A DNA stretch of 64,000 nucleotides from CAZGXI01 sp964529715 (GCA_964529715.1 CAZGXI010000002.1:168955-232954), one strand, 5' to 3'. Positions 17,414-26,164 are shown, counted from the first letter of the stretch. Notes: a model not told the origin generated them from the letters alone. Made by a program: numbers and translations.

Positions 17414-17445
17414 ATGCTATCCCCTATTCACTCTCAAAAGCTATC
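17414..17445 (-). promoter_or_regulatory. promoter with 17-bp element shared with the Zn-ribbon/OB unit
   Basis: GATAGCTTTTGAGAGTG (minus strand, 17445-17429), 9 nt, then TAGCAT (17419-17414) as a probable -10. The predicted start near 17407 is 24 nt before the HMG-CoA reductase ATG. Sequence and spacing equal those at 12208-12239; flanking bases differ. Confidence 0.6.
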
Positions 17446-17471
17446 CAATCGTGGGCAACCCAGCCGGCCCT

Positions 17472-18020
17472 TTACTCAGGGGCCGGCACACCGGCATAGA
17501 CGGCGATTCGCTTCCAGCAGACCGCCTCTCTGCCAGACAACCCCCATTGTAGATGATCCGGGAAAAATTCACCCTCAGCCGCGCGCTCGCGGTTCAGGCG
17601 CAACACACTGCGTCCCTCGGCCATGTCGAGACGAAGTTCATTCCGACCGGCGTGGATATGATGGAACGGGATCGTCTGCTCACCGTAGCGATAGTAGCCG
17701 GGCGGCAACACTTCCCAGCGCAGCCCGGCTTCCGGCGACTCCAGCCAGACTCCCCAGGATACCAACGTATCCGGGCCGTTTTGCGCTTCGGCGGCAAGCT
17801 CCAGGGTGAATGGCAGCGACAGGCGGGGCAATTGCAGCCCCTCTACGTCCAGGCAGGCCGCCAACGGCGCCTCCACGGACCAGCGCAGCGGCCCAGCACG
17901 AGGGGGGTCTGCCGCGCCACCGGCCAACAGAATTGCGCCGACCAAGCCGATCAGGGCAACTCCGATCAGACTCAACACCGCCAGCCGCCACAGCCAGCAC
18001 GGCGCATCCGTAACGTCCAC
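17472..18020 (-). CDS. single-pass membrane protein of unknown function
   Basis: A 182-residue protein with one membrane segment (residues about 10-34) and an extracytoplasmic domain of about 145 residues that looks all-beta (PFTLELAAEAQNG, VSWGVWLESPEAGLRWEVLP). I do not recognise the family; the domain resembles a lectin-like fold. The GTG start lies 7 nt after the stop of the MFS gene, so the two are likely co-transcribed and coupled. Confidence 0.65.
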   Translation of the reverse strand: MDVTDAPCWLWRLAVLSLIGVALIGLVGAILLAGGAADPPRAGPLRWSVEAPLAACLDVEGLQLPRLSLPFTLELAAEAQNGPDTLVSWGVWLESPEAGLRWEVLPPGYYRYGEQTIPFHHIHAGRNELRLDMAEGRSVLRLNRERAAEGEFFPDHLQWGLSGREAVCWKRIAVYAGVPAPE

Positions 18021-18027
18021 AGTGATT

Positions 18028-19305
18028 TCAGCGTCCCGGCTGGACCGCCTCGGTGGGATCGTGAACCCGCGCCGTGTACCAGAGGCCCAGAGTCATCAGC
18101 CCTGCCGCCAGCAGAAACAGGCCATCATAGCCGATCAAAGAGACCAGCGCCCCCTGCGCCGCGCTGAGATAGAACGCGATCCCGAAGATGGTGTTTGCCA
18201 GTCCCAGATACAAGGGACGCTCACCTTCTGGAGATAGGTTGAGGTTAAGTGCGGTCATGCTGATGGCCGTCGCGCCATTGAAAATCGCCAGCAAGATGAA
18301 CACACCGGTAAAATACGGCAACACGGCATCCTCCGCCACACCGATCACCCCGGCGATCAGGATCATCACCAAAGCCAACACACCCAGCGCGACGGCGATC
18401 AGGCTCAGGCGGCGGTTGCCCAGTCGCAGGCTCAGCCAGCCGCTGACCGCGACGGCGATCAGGCCAAAGGCGGTATCGGCGATGAGAAAGACGGCAGCGG
18501 CGCTGAGTGGCAGCCCGAAACGCCCCTGGGCATAAACAACGATCAGCGGCGCGACCCCGGCAGCCAGTTGCAGTGCCACCCGCGCTAAGATGAAGCGGCG
18601 GTAGAGAGCGTCGTCTTGCCAGATGCGCCGGATTGCGCCCCACTGCCCACGCAGACCGGGCGGGGCAGCCTGACGCAGCGACACGGCAGGCTCCCGCACA
18701 GCCTGGAAGAGCATCAGCCCGGCGATCACAAAAACCAGCGCAATGGTAAACAGCAGCGTGAAATTGTGTGGAAAATCCAGCGGAAACGCCGGGTTGAGAA
18801 TCCAATTTACCAGGGCGCTCGCCCCCAGCGCCACAACCCCACCTGCCCCCAGCCGCCAGCTAAAGTACAGCCCACGCAGCCGGGGCGGGATCACCCGACC
18901 CACAATCTCCATAAACGCCAGACCGCCTACACCGGAAACCAGAGGATAGCTCACCAGGAAAAAGAACAGGCACAGGACCAACGCATTCGGATCACGCAGA
19001 AAGAGCATCCCCGCCAAGAGCACCATCCAGGCCACACACCGCCCTAACGCCGACGCCCGATACAACGGCATCATCCGTTCCGTTTGCCGTAGACGCCCAG
19101 TGACCAGCAACTGCGGCAGCATCCAGCCGCCGTTCCACAGCGGCGCAGCCATGCCCAGCAAAAGCGGGTTGTCGGTGAGATGTGCCAGAAAAACAACGAG
19201 CACCAACGAGGGGTTCATCAGCGTATCCACGACACGGAACGCCACCCCATTCAAGACGCCTATCCAGAAGTTCCAACGTAAGTTCGGAACATGCTGCGTG
19301 TCCAC
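18028..19305 (-). CDS. MFS transporter
   Basis: A 425-residue protein with about 12 membrane helices in two bundles of six. A cytoplasmic loop of positive charges follows helix 2 (GRLRQTERMM) and another lies between the halves. GGIGL-type MFS motifs are weak, as in the group annotated as uncharacterised MFS of Chloroflexota. GGGGGAA precedes the GTG at 19305. The substrate is unknown. The gene is followed closely by the single-pass protein at 17472. Confidence 0.8.
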   Translation of the reverse strand: MDTQHVPNLRWNFWIGVLNGVAFRVVDTLMNPSLVLVVFLAHLTDNPLLLGMAAPLWNGGWMLPQLLVTGRLRQTERMMPLYRASALGRCVAWMVLLAGMLFLRDPNALVLCLFFFLVSYPLVSGVGGLAFMEIVGRVIPPRLRGLYFSWRLGAGGVVALGASALVNWILNPAFPLDFPHNFTLLFTIALVFVIAGLMLFQAVREPAVSLRQAAPPGLRGQWGAIRRIWQDDALYRRFILARVALQLAAGVAPLIVVYAQGRFGLPLSAAAVFLIADTAFGLIAVAVSGWLSLRLGNRRLSLIAVALGVLALVMILIAGVIGVAEDAVLPYFTGVFILLAIFNGATAISMTALNLNLSPEGERPLYLGLANTIFGIAFYLSAAQGALVSLIGYDGLFLLAAGLMTLGLWYTARVHDPTEAVQPGR

Positions 19306-19387
19306 TGCTTCCCCCGATGCGTCCCAGCGGCTCTGAGCGAAATCTGCCGTGCAAAAACGCCGGGTGAGTTTAACGACCCCCCTTGAT

Positions 19388-19416
19388 TTGGCAAATCCGC
19401 CCCAGCCTGTTAGAAT
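19388..19416 (+). promoter_or_regulatory. sigma70-type promoter TTGGCA-17-TAGAAT
   Basis: TTGGCA at 19388-19393 and TAGAAT at 19411-19416 have an ideal 17-bp spacing. The start near 19423 gives a 40-nt leader with AGGAGG before the ATG at 19464. Confidence 0.75.
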
Positions 19417-19463
19417 GGACGATAGCAGTCATAAATTGAGGTCCCTATTCTTCAGGAGGCAGC

Positions 19464-19670
19464 ATGTCGTCCCAGTTGGCTATCCGGCGGGCGGTGGTGT
19501 GGGTCGCATCGATCCTGTTGGGTATTGTGGCGACCCTGGTGATCTTTGTCATTATCGGCACCAACCCGGCTGAGTTCGGGATTGAGACAATCCTGGTCAT
19601 CATCCCCCTTAGCGTCGTGGCGATGATCTGGCTGGACTACTTTTTGGGTGCAGAAATTTTGCCGGACTGA
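19464..19670 (+). CDS. small two-helix membrane protein
   Basis: A 68-residue protein with two predicted membrane helices (residues about 10-30 and 42-60) joined by a short loop NPAEFGIE. CAGGAGGCAGC precedes the ATG. It has its own strong promoter and a strong terminator, so it is a single-gene unit. The function is unknown. Confidence 0.75.
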   Translation: MSSQLAIRRAVVWVASILLGIVATLVIFVIIGTNPAEFGIETILVIIPLSVVAMIWLDYFLGAEILPD

Positions 19671-19713
19671 TCCGCCTGACGGGAGATCCCCCGCCACCTT
19701 GCAAATCAACAAC

Positions 19714-19752
19714 AACACCTCTTCGCTACGCTAGACGGCGAAGAGGTGTTTT
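19714..19752. terminator. strong bidirectional intrinsic terminator
   Basis: AACACCTCTTCGC (19714-19726) pairs perfectly over 13 bp with GCGAAGAGGTGTT (19738-19750), followed by TT. It separates the small membrane protein from the convergent receiver gene. Confidence 0.75.
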
Positions 19753-19793
19753 ACGACAACAAGACGGCCCTGGCGAACGTGGCCTGGGTATCC

Positions 19794-20165
19794 TCAAGCC
19801 AGGCTACGAATGACACGAATAAGCTCCTCCGTGTCAATGTCTTTCATCAGATAATGGTTGATCCCCAGGTGCGCCAGGTTGAGTTGCTCGTTTTCGCTGG
19901 CAAAACTAGTTAATACGACAATCTTGGGCGGCGGCGACGCCTTGAGGGCCTGCTGACAAAACCGGAGCGCCGCCCCATTACGCAGTTTACTTTCCAGAAT
20001 AACCACATCAGGGTGTTTCTGGTTGACCGAATTCAACGCGACTTCCGCATCTCCCGTATCCCCAACAACCTCTAAAGCCGGGCTGCCTGCAAGACGCATC
20101 ACCAGGGCGTGCCTGACGGCGGAGTTGTCATCGACGACGAGGAGACGGACTGGATGACCGTTCAC
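19794..20165 (-). CDS. stand-alone receiver-domain protein with Glu at the phospho-acceptor site
   Basis: A 123-residue single receiver domain. The acidic pair is Asp12-Asp13 (VVDDN), the switch Ser/Thr is in VVLTSFAS, and the conserved Lys is in YLMKDID. The usual phosphorylated Asp is replaced: the strand reads PDVVILESKLRNG with Glu58. A Glu there cannot be phosphorylated normally and often mimics the active state. GGAGGGCGC precedes the GTG start. No output domain is attached. It lies 155 bp after a sensor kinase gene on the same strand, with a possible TATAGT -10 of its own (20237-20232). Confidence 0.82.
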   Translation of the reverse strand: MNGHPVRLLVVDDNSAVRHALVMRLAGSPALEVVGDTGDAEVALNSVNQKHPDVVILESKLRNGAALRFCQQALKASPPPKIVVLTSFASENEQLNLAHLGINHYLMKDIDTEELIRVIRSLA

Positions 20166-20320
20166 GCGCCCTCCTGACCTTTACCAATCCCCAGAATCAA
20201 AAATATTCCCTAACCTTTAGTTTATGTTCTTACTATAGCTGGCGGCTTACGACGGAAGCGAGTGACAATCATCCCGGCCTATGCGGACGGGAATCATCAC
20301 GGAGAGACAAATTTAGGGGA

Positions 20321-21472
20321 TTAACTGCCTTTTTTGGCCGGGAAAATCGCCGTGACCGTCGTCCCGGCAGAAGGGGCCGATTCAACCAACAGCCGACCTC
20401 CTACCGTGCGGGCGCGCAGCGACATATTCGACAGACCATGCCCCAACAGGCGTTCCACCTCGTTCTGATCGAAGCCCACGCCATCGTCCCGAACAACCAG
20501 GCTGATGTGATTGTTATCCCGGCGCACCGAGACGCGCAATTGGGTGGCTTCTGCGTGTTTGGCCGCGTTCGCCAGGGCTTCCTGAGCGATATGGAACAGG
20601 GCCGCGCTGGTGCTCTCGTCCAGCGCGTGCTCGATACCGCTATCGATGTCCAGGGTAATCTCCGTCAGGGTGTTGGCATGAAACTCCCGAACCAGCCGGT
20701 GCAAACTCTGGTTCAGGTCACTCACCTTCGTTCGCTGCGGACGCAGGTCCATGATGTAATTGCGGATGTCGCGGATCGTCTGGTTGAGCGCGTCGATGGC
20801 GTAACGCAAGCGAATCTTGGCCGCTTCGGGGTCCTCTTCCAACAGCAGGCTGCTGTGTTCCAGGGTCAGCCCAACAGCATAAATCGACTGGATGATGCCG
20901 TCGTGCAGGTCCATGCCGATGCGTTCACGCTCTTCCAACACGGCCAGGCGGCGCACCTGCTGGTATAATCTGGCGTTCTCGATGGCAACGGCGGCATAGG
21001 CGGCCAGGGTTTCGGTCAGCGTCTGATCAGCGTCGGTGAAAGGTGTACCATCTTCCTTGTCGCACAGATACAGGCTGCCCAGGATTTCGCCGCGCGCCAT
21101 GATGGGCACGCCCAAAAAGGTCGTCATGTGCGGATGGTGAGGACAAAATCCCGCCGATAGGGGCGACCGGCTGATGTCATCCAGGCGGATGGTGTGCGGC
21201 TCGGTCTGGATCACCCCCAGCAGCCCCTTGCCGACGGGCAGCCTGCCGATCCGTTTGATTTCCTCCTCGGTCATGCCCTCGGTAATGAACTGCTCCAACG
21301 TGCCCTGCGGCCCCGGCACGCCCAGGGCGGCATAACGCACACCGATCAACTGCCTGGCAGTTTTGACGATGGTCTCCAACACGCGCGGCAAAGAAAGCTC
21401 CGCCGTGATGGTCAGAGCGGCCTGATGAATGGCGGCCATCGGAATGGTCGCATCCGACATCTCTTGAGACAT
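20321..21472 (-). CDS. GAF-domain sensor histidine kinase of the DosS/NarX type
   Basis: A 383-residue soluble kinase. A GAF domain (residues about 24-169) is followed by a HisKA_3 dimerisation domain with His190 in ERERIGMDLHDGIIQ and a HATPase domain with NAAKHA, VRDDGVGFD and GLSNM motifs. The GAF segment GFCPHHPHMTTFLGVPI with later LYLCDK resembles the haem-binding GAF-A of mycobacterial DosS: His113 aligns with its haem ligand and Tyr135 with its distal Tyr (from memory). It could therefore sense oxygen, NO or redox state. The start may be 21472 or the ATG four codons later. It follows the deacetylase by 21 bp, so it is probably in its operon. Confidence 0.85.
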   Translation of the reverse strand: MSQEMSDATIPMAAIHQAALTITAELSLPRVLETIVKTARQLIGVRYAALGVPGPQGTLEQFITEGMTEEEIKRIGRLPVGKGLLGVIQTEPHTIRLDDISRSPLSAGFCPHHPHMTTFLGVPIMARGEILGSLYLCDKEDGTPFTDADQTLTETLAAYAAVAIENARLYQQVRRLAVLEERERIGMDLHDGIIQSIYAVGLTLEHSSLLLEEDPEAAKIRLRYAIDALNQTIRDIRNYIMDLRPQRTKVSDLNQSLHRLVREFHANTLTEITLDIDSGIEHALDESTSAALFHIAQEALANAAKHAEATQLRVSVRRDNNHISLVVRDDGVGFDQNEVERLLGHGLSNMSLRARTVGGRLLVESAPSAGTTVTAIFPAKKGS

Positions 21473-21493
21473 CCTTGCTGTTTCCGACTCCCT

Positions 21494-22423
21494 TTACAAT
21501 GTGGAACGGTCCCACTCCCATGCAAGCAGCACTGCAAACGTTCCCAGGTCGGTGTCACCACTGATACGCACCCGCCGTAGCAACAGCGTGGCATCAGAGG
21601 TGTGCTCAATACCGCCTTCAGTCGTCACCGCTGCCCAGATTCCCAGCGACGCCAGGCCTTCGACCGCCCCCCGGTCCCAGCGCCCACTGGGATAACAGAA
21701 AAAGCGGGGCCGCCGCCCCGTATGCGCCTCGATACGCTCGATACTACCCTGAATCTGGTCAATCAGAAAGGCCGAATCGCGCCCCCGCAGGTCGAAATGA
21801 TCGGTGGTATGACTCTCGATGCTCATCCCGGCCTGAGCCATCTCGCGGGCCTGCGTCCAGGTTAGGTAAGCCGGGTGTCCTTCATCCAGCCGCCGCGTGA
21901 TCACGAAAAACGTCCCTGTGTAACCGAACTCACGCAAAATCGGAAAGACGACGTGGTAGGCGTCGGCGTAGCCATCATCGAAGGTCAGCACCACCGGGTT
22001 GGGCGGCAACGGCGCCCCCCAACGCAGCGCCAGGTTCAGGTCATCTAGCCCAATCACCGTGTAACCGCGCTCCGCCAGGAACGCCATCTGCGCACGGAAA
22101 TTCGTCGGCGTCACCGACAGGTCGCGTCGGTACACGTCCGCGTCCTCCGGCGGCACACTAACGTAGTGATACATCAGGATCGGGACGGCGATCCGGCGCA
22201 GGGTGCCGTCGCCGGAGCCACCATCCGCCGTCTCGCTGCCGACACTCACGGCGGCTTCATGAACCGATAGGTCGGTGGGTGGGGTCGCCACAGCGAGCAC
22301 CGGCGCGGACGTAAGGCCACCCGACCCGGCAACGGTCAGCGCCAACAGCCCCAGCGCCAGCAGTAGGCCACCAAGGGTCAACAGAAAGAACCGGAACATC
22401 ATCCCCAGAGACACAGAACGCAT
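21494..22423 (-). CDS. polysaccharide deacetylase (NodB-like, CE4)
   Basis: A protein of about 309 residues with an N-terminal membrane anchor (about residues 8-32) and a NodB domain. It opens with PILMYHYVSV, then has the metal motif TFDDGYAD, SHTTDHFD (SHTxxH type) and CYPSGRWD. CE4 enzymes remove N-acetyl groups from peptidoglycan or other polysaccharides outside the membrane. The start is uncertain: GTG at 22429, ATG at 22423 and an ATG pair near 22402 are in frame, and none has a clear ribosome site. The sensor kinase gene follows at once. Confidence 0.85.
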   Translation of the reverse strand: MRSVSLGMMFRFFLLTLGGLLLALGLLALTVAGSGGLTSAPVLAVATPPTDLSVHEAAVSVGSETADGGSGDGTLRRIAVPILMYHYVSVPPEDADVYRRDLSVTPTNFRAQMAFLAERGYTVIGLDDLNLALRWGAPLPPNPVVLTFDDGYADAYHVVFPILREFGYTGTFFVITRRLDEGHPAYLTWTQAREMAQAGMSIESHTTDHFDLRGRDSAFLIDQIQGSIERIEAHTGRRPRFFCYPSGRWDRGAVEGLASLGIWAAVTTEGGIEHTSDATLLLRRVRISGDTDLGTFAVLLAWEWDRSTL

Positions 22424-22452
22424 CCGCACAGTTCAACTACCGGAAATGCTTC

Positions 22453-22482
22453 TTGCCGCACAGGCCACCCTTAAGCTAAAAT
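22453..22482 (+). promoter_or_regulatory. promoter TTGCCG-18-TAAAAT
   Basis: TTGCCG (22453-22458) and TAAAAT (22477-22482), preceded by GC, precede the CPBP protease gene. The predicted start is near 22489 and the leader about 94 nt. Confidence 0.55.
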
Positions 22483-22582
22483 TTGCGAGCCACCCTCGAA
22501 TTACGAGAGCGTTTGTCTTTAATGATACCTTTGCCTGCTCCCGGCGTCAAGCCCCCGCAGGCGCACAGACCGGAAATACATT

Positions 22583-23182
22583 ATGAGTATCTTAACGCCA
22601 GATTCTCACACGCCCCTGCCCGAAGACCGCCGCCCACCGCTGCGCCCGGACACGCTCTTAAAAGCTGGTCTCGGCCTCGGTGTCGTGATGATTGCGCTGG
22701 CGGTGGTATGGGTGAATCTCTTTCGCCGGAGTAATCTGTGGCAGACCCTGCGGACCGATAGCGTATGGCTGGCGCTGCCCGGCGCCCTGGCCGGCCTGGC
22801 GTTCGCTTTGATGACCTGGCGCGTGGGCCGCCGCCTAAAAGCCACCCGCCAGATCGTTGTGTTGCTGGAGCAAAGCATCGATCTCTCCGCCATGACATTC
22901 CAACACGTGGTGCTGTTTAGCCTGCTGGCTGCCGTGCCCGAAGAACTGCTTTTTCGGGGCGCGCTTCAGCCAGAAGTCGGTGTTCTGCTGGCGTCGGTCA
23001 TCTTCGGCGCACTGCACGCTCTCACGCCCCTGTATTTCCTCTACGCGACCTGCGCCGGGTTGCTGCTTGGCCTGCTGGCGGCAACCGCCAATGGCGTGCT
23101 GTGGGCTGCCATCGCCGCCCACTTTACCATCGATCTGGTAATGTTCCTGCTACTGCTCCAACGCCGCAATCACCTGTTCTAA
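22583..23182 (+). CDS. CPBP family intramembrane metalloprotease
   Basis: A 199-residue membrane protein with about six helices. The three motifs of the CPBP (Abi/CAAX protease) family are present: PEELLFRG with Glu120-Glu121 and Arg125, FGALHA with His145, and AAHFTIDL with His180. Bacterial members cleave membrane-embedded or exported peptides and act in stress response or bacteriocin immunity. The target is unknown here. The ribosome site is weak (GGAAATACATT). Confidence 0.88.
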   Translation: MSILTPDSHTPLPEDRRPPLRPDTLLKAGLGLGVVMIALAVVWVNLFRRSNLWQTLRTDSVWLALPGALAGLAFALMTWRVGRRLKATRQIVVLLEQSIDLSAMTFQHVVLFSLLAAVPEELLFRGALQPEVGVLLASVIFGALHALTPLYFLYATCAGLLLGLLAATANGVLWAAIAAHFTIDLVMFLLLLQRRNHLF

Positions 23183-23238
23183 CGCCAAGAACACGTCGGC
23201 GTGCCTCACCATCGGCAGCAGAGCAACGATCCTGTAAT

Positions 23239-23267
23239 TTGCTTTTCCCCTTGCTGTTTTCTAAAAT
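23239..23267 (+). promoter_or_regulatory. promoter TTGCTT-17-TAAAAT
   Basis: TTGCTT at 23239-23244 and TAAAAT at 23262-23267, with 17 bp between. The start near 23274 serves the ABC transporter operon beginning at 23352. Confidence 0.65.
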
Positions 23268-23351
23268 ACCCTTGTACGCCGTTTTACTCACTTCTCTGTA
23301 TCACGCCTAAACTCCACAACTGCTCTATTATTACCCAGGAGGAGAAACAAA

Positions 23352-24983
23352 ATGTCCTTCAAGCGTTTGTTAGTGTTGGCGCTGGCGACGTTGATGATCC
23401 TGGGGCTGGCCGTCCCGGCAGCGGCGCAGAACCCGAAATCGATCACCATCGCCTTCCCTCAGGAGCCAGACAGCCTGAACCCGATGTACACCACGATGAC
23501 CTTTGCCGGGTACACCTACCAGTTATTCCTGGCGGGCGCATGGGAATATGACGCCGACCTGACCCCCTACCCCATGCTGGTGACGGAAATCCCCAGTCCA
23601 GATAACGGCGGGATCAATGAAGACGGCACTGTGATCACGCTGCGGCTGCGGGATGACATCCGTTGGTCCGATGGTGAGCCGATTACGTCGGCAGACTTCG
23701 TGTTCACCTACGAGATGTACATGAGCGACGCCAACTCGCCCCTGACGCGCTCACCCTACGACAAGGTCGCCAGCGTAGAAGCGCCAGACGCCACGACCGT
23801 CGTTGTCACGTTCGTCGAACCCTATGCGCCCTGGCTGGCGCTGTTCAGTCGCGTCTTGCCGATGCACGTATTGCAGCCTGTCTTTGAGGCTGACGGCACC
23901 CTGGACAATGCCGCGTGGAACCGTGCTCCGATGGTCGGCAGCGGCCCCTATGTGTTCGATACCTGGGAGATCGGCAGCTTCATCCGTTTCGTGCGCAATG
24001 AAAACTATTACAACACGCCGGCGCTGATCGATACGGTTGTGGTTTCCTTCATCCCGGACGAAGAAGCCTATCTGGCTGCCCTGAAGAACGGGGACGCCGA
24101 CGTGGGCACGTTCGTCGCCTTCTCGGACATCCCGGAGCTTGAGGAGACCGGCTTCCTAAACATCTCGCTGCACGCTTCGGGCTACAACGAGGGCTGGATC
24201 TTCAACCTGGACCCGGAGACCGGCCATCCCGCCCTGCAAGATGTGAACGTCCGCCGCGCCCTGGCCCTGGCCTTCGACCGCTGGAAGATCGACAACGACC
24301 TGCTGCTGGGTTACACCTTCCCGCCTTCCAGCTATTGGGAAAACACGCCCTACGACAATCCTGATCTGGAACCGATCCCGTATGACCCTGTGCTGGCCGC
24401 GCAGCTCCTCGATGAAGCTGGCTGGGTGGACTCTAATGGCGACGGCACCCGCGATAAGGACGGCGTGGAGCTGGTGCTGCGCTACGTGACCAACCAGCGC
24501 CAGATTCGCGCAGATACCCAGGTCGTGGTCCAGCAGGACTTCGCTGCTCTGGGCATCGGCATCGAGATCGTCAATCACCCGTCGGACATCTTCTTCAACA
24601 GCTACGCCGACGGTGGCCCGATTGCGACGGGGCAGTATGATATTGCCCAGTGGTCGTCCAGCCCGGCGGCGTTCCCCGATCCGGAGACCTACCGCTACCG
24701 CTGCTCGGAGATTCCGACGCCAGAGAACCCCATCGGTGATAACTGGCAGGGTTACTGCAACGAGGAACTGGACGCTTTGTTCGCCGAAGAGGCACGCACC
24801 ACCGATTACGACGCGCGCGTTGCCCTGTTCCACCAGATCGATCAGATCATCCATGACGAGGTGATCTGGGTGGGCGTGTGGTACGACGCGGACGTGTGGA
24901 TCGTCAACAACCGCGTGCTGAACAGTGCCATCAACGGCGCCACGCCGTTCTGGAACATCAACCAGTGGGACGTGGCCGAGTAG
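23352..24983 (+). CDS. peptide-type ABC transporter substrate-binding protein
   Basis: A 543-residue exported protein of solute-binding family 5 (DppA/OppA/NikA). A Sec signal peptide ends at about PAAAQ, residue 26, with no lipobox Cys. ITIAFPQEPDSLNPMY opens the mature part, and IRWSDGEPITSADFVFTYE is the family signature. AGGAGGAGAAACAA is a very strong ribosome site. It would capture a peptide or oligosaccharide outside the membrane and deliver it to the two permeases downstream. A GWVDSNGDGTRDKDG segment is common in this family. Confidence 0.92.
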   Translation: MSFKRLLVLALATLMILGLAVPAAAQNPKSITIAFPQEPDSLNPMYTTMTFAGYTYQLFLAGAWEYDADLTPYPMLVTEIPSPDNGGINEDGTVITLRLRDDIRWSDGEPITSADFVFTYEMYMSDANSPLTRSPYDKVASVEAPDATTVVVTFVEPYAPWLALFSRVLPMHVLQPVFEADGTLDNAAWNRAPMVGSGPYVFDTWEIGSFIRFVRNENYYNTPALIDTVVVSFIPDEEAYLAALKNGDADVGTFVAFSDIPELEETGFLNISLHASGYNEGWIFNLDPETGHPALQDVNVRRALALAFDRWKIDNDLLLGYTFPPSSYWENTPYDNPDLEPIPYDPVLAAQLLDEAGWVDSNGDGTRDKDGVELVLRYVTNQRQIRADTQVVVQQDFAALGIGIEIVNHPSDIFFNSYADGGPIATGQYDIAQWSSSPAAFPDPETYRYRCSEIPTPENPIGDNWQGYCNEELDALFAEEARTTDYDARVALFHQIDQIIHDEVIWVGVWYDADVWIVNNRVLNSAINGATPFWNINQWDVAE

Positions 24984-25100
24984 CATCGTTGGCTGCGTGA
25001 GCGCCCGACCAGGTGCGCGTCCCCGCAGTGCCGATTCATCGCTTTGGGCGGGACAGGGGTCACTCTCTGCCCCGCCCTGTCTGACCAGGAGAAAACACCC

Positions 25101-26132
25101 ATGGCCCGGTACATCATCCGCCGCTTGCTTCAGGCCATACCGGTGCTCTTTATCATCAGCCTGGTGCTGTTTATTCTGATGCAGGCCTCCGGCGACCCGC
25201 TGGCGACCCTCGGCGGACGCCAGCCGCCCCGTGCCGAAGACCGGGAACGCCTGCGCCGCCAATGGGGGCTGGACCAGCCTGTGCTGGTCCAATATCTTTA
25301 CTGGCTCGTCGGCAATGACTGGGTCATGATCGACACCGACGGCGACGGCGTGGGCGATCAGCGTGGGACGCGCCTGGGCGTGCTGCGCGGCGACTTTGGG
25401 AATTCCCTGGTCACACGGCAGCCTGCCATGCAGGTCATCGCCGAGCGCGTGCCCAACACCCTGATCCTGATGGTTACGGCAGAGGTGGTCATCGTCCTGC
25501 TTTCGTTGATCATTGGGGTGTATTCGGCGTTGCGGCAGTATTCTCTTTTCGACCACCTGCTCACCGGTTTTTCTTTTATCACCTATTCCATGCCGATCTT
25601 CTGGTTGGCACTGATGTTAATGTATATCTTTGCCGTACATTTCAAGCGTTGGGGGCTGCCTTATTTTCCCACATCTGGCATGTACGACCCCTCTGGGGAA
25701 CGCAGCGTCGCCCAGGTCGCCTGGCACCTGGTCCTGCCGGTGTCCAGCATCGCGCTGATCACCATCGCCGGCTACAGCCGCTACATCCGTTCCAGTATGT
25801 TGGAAGTCATCAACTCCGACTACATCCGCACGGCGCGCGCCAAAGGGCTGACCGAGCGGCGCATCCTGTTCGTGCACGCCTTTAAGAACGCGGCCATGCC
25901 GCTGGTGACGCTGATCGGACTGGACCTGCCCTTTCTGCTGGCCGGCGCGGTGGTCACGGAACGCATTTTTGCCTGGCCGGGCATGGGCCGCCTGTTCCTC
26001 GATCACTTGCAGCGGTCCGATTTCCCGGTGATGATGGGTCTGCTGATGCTGATCTCCGTCAGTGTGGTTATTTTCCAACTGCTGACCGATGTCGTCTACA
26101 CCTGGCTCGACCCACGTATTCGCTATTCGTAA
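25101..26132 (+). CDS. ABC transporter permease, DppB-like
   Basis: A 343-residue inner-membrane permease with about six helices. The N-terminal MARYIIRRLLQAIPVLFIIS is typical of DppB/OppB, and the EAA loop lies around YIRTARAKGL. AGGAG stands 9 nt before the ATG. The extracytoplasmic loop after helix 1 contains an Asp-rich DTDGDGVGDQ, a calcium-loop-like motif not found in enteric DppB. It forms the channel with the next gene. Confidence 0.9.
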   Translation: MARYIIRRLLQAIPVLFIISLVLFILMQASGDPLATLGGRQPPRAEDRERLRRQWGLDQPVLVQYLYWLVGNDWVMIDTDGDGVGDQRGTRLGVLRGDFGNSLVTRQPAMQVIAERVPNTLILMVTAEVVIVLLSLIIGVYSALRQYSLFDHLLTGFSFITYSMPIFWLALMLMYIFAVHFKRWGLPYFPTSGMYDPSGERSVAQVAWHLVLPVSSIALITIAGYSRYIRSSMLEVINSDYIRTARAKGLTERRILFVHAFKNAAMPLVTLIGLDLPFLLAGAVVTERIFAWPGMGRLFLDHLQRSDFPVMMGLLMLISVSVVIFQLLTDVVYTWLDPRIRYS

Positions 26133-26164
26133 GGACTCCCCGCTTGGGTAAGGAGACTGCCCCG

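Noticed and set aside
24156..25556. A 466-residue open frame on the minus strand
   Set aside because: It is antisense to the ABC binding protein and permease genes and shows shadow-frame composition.
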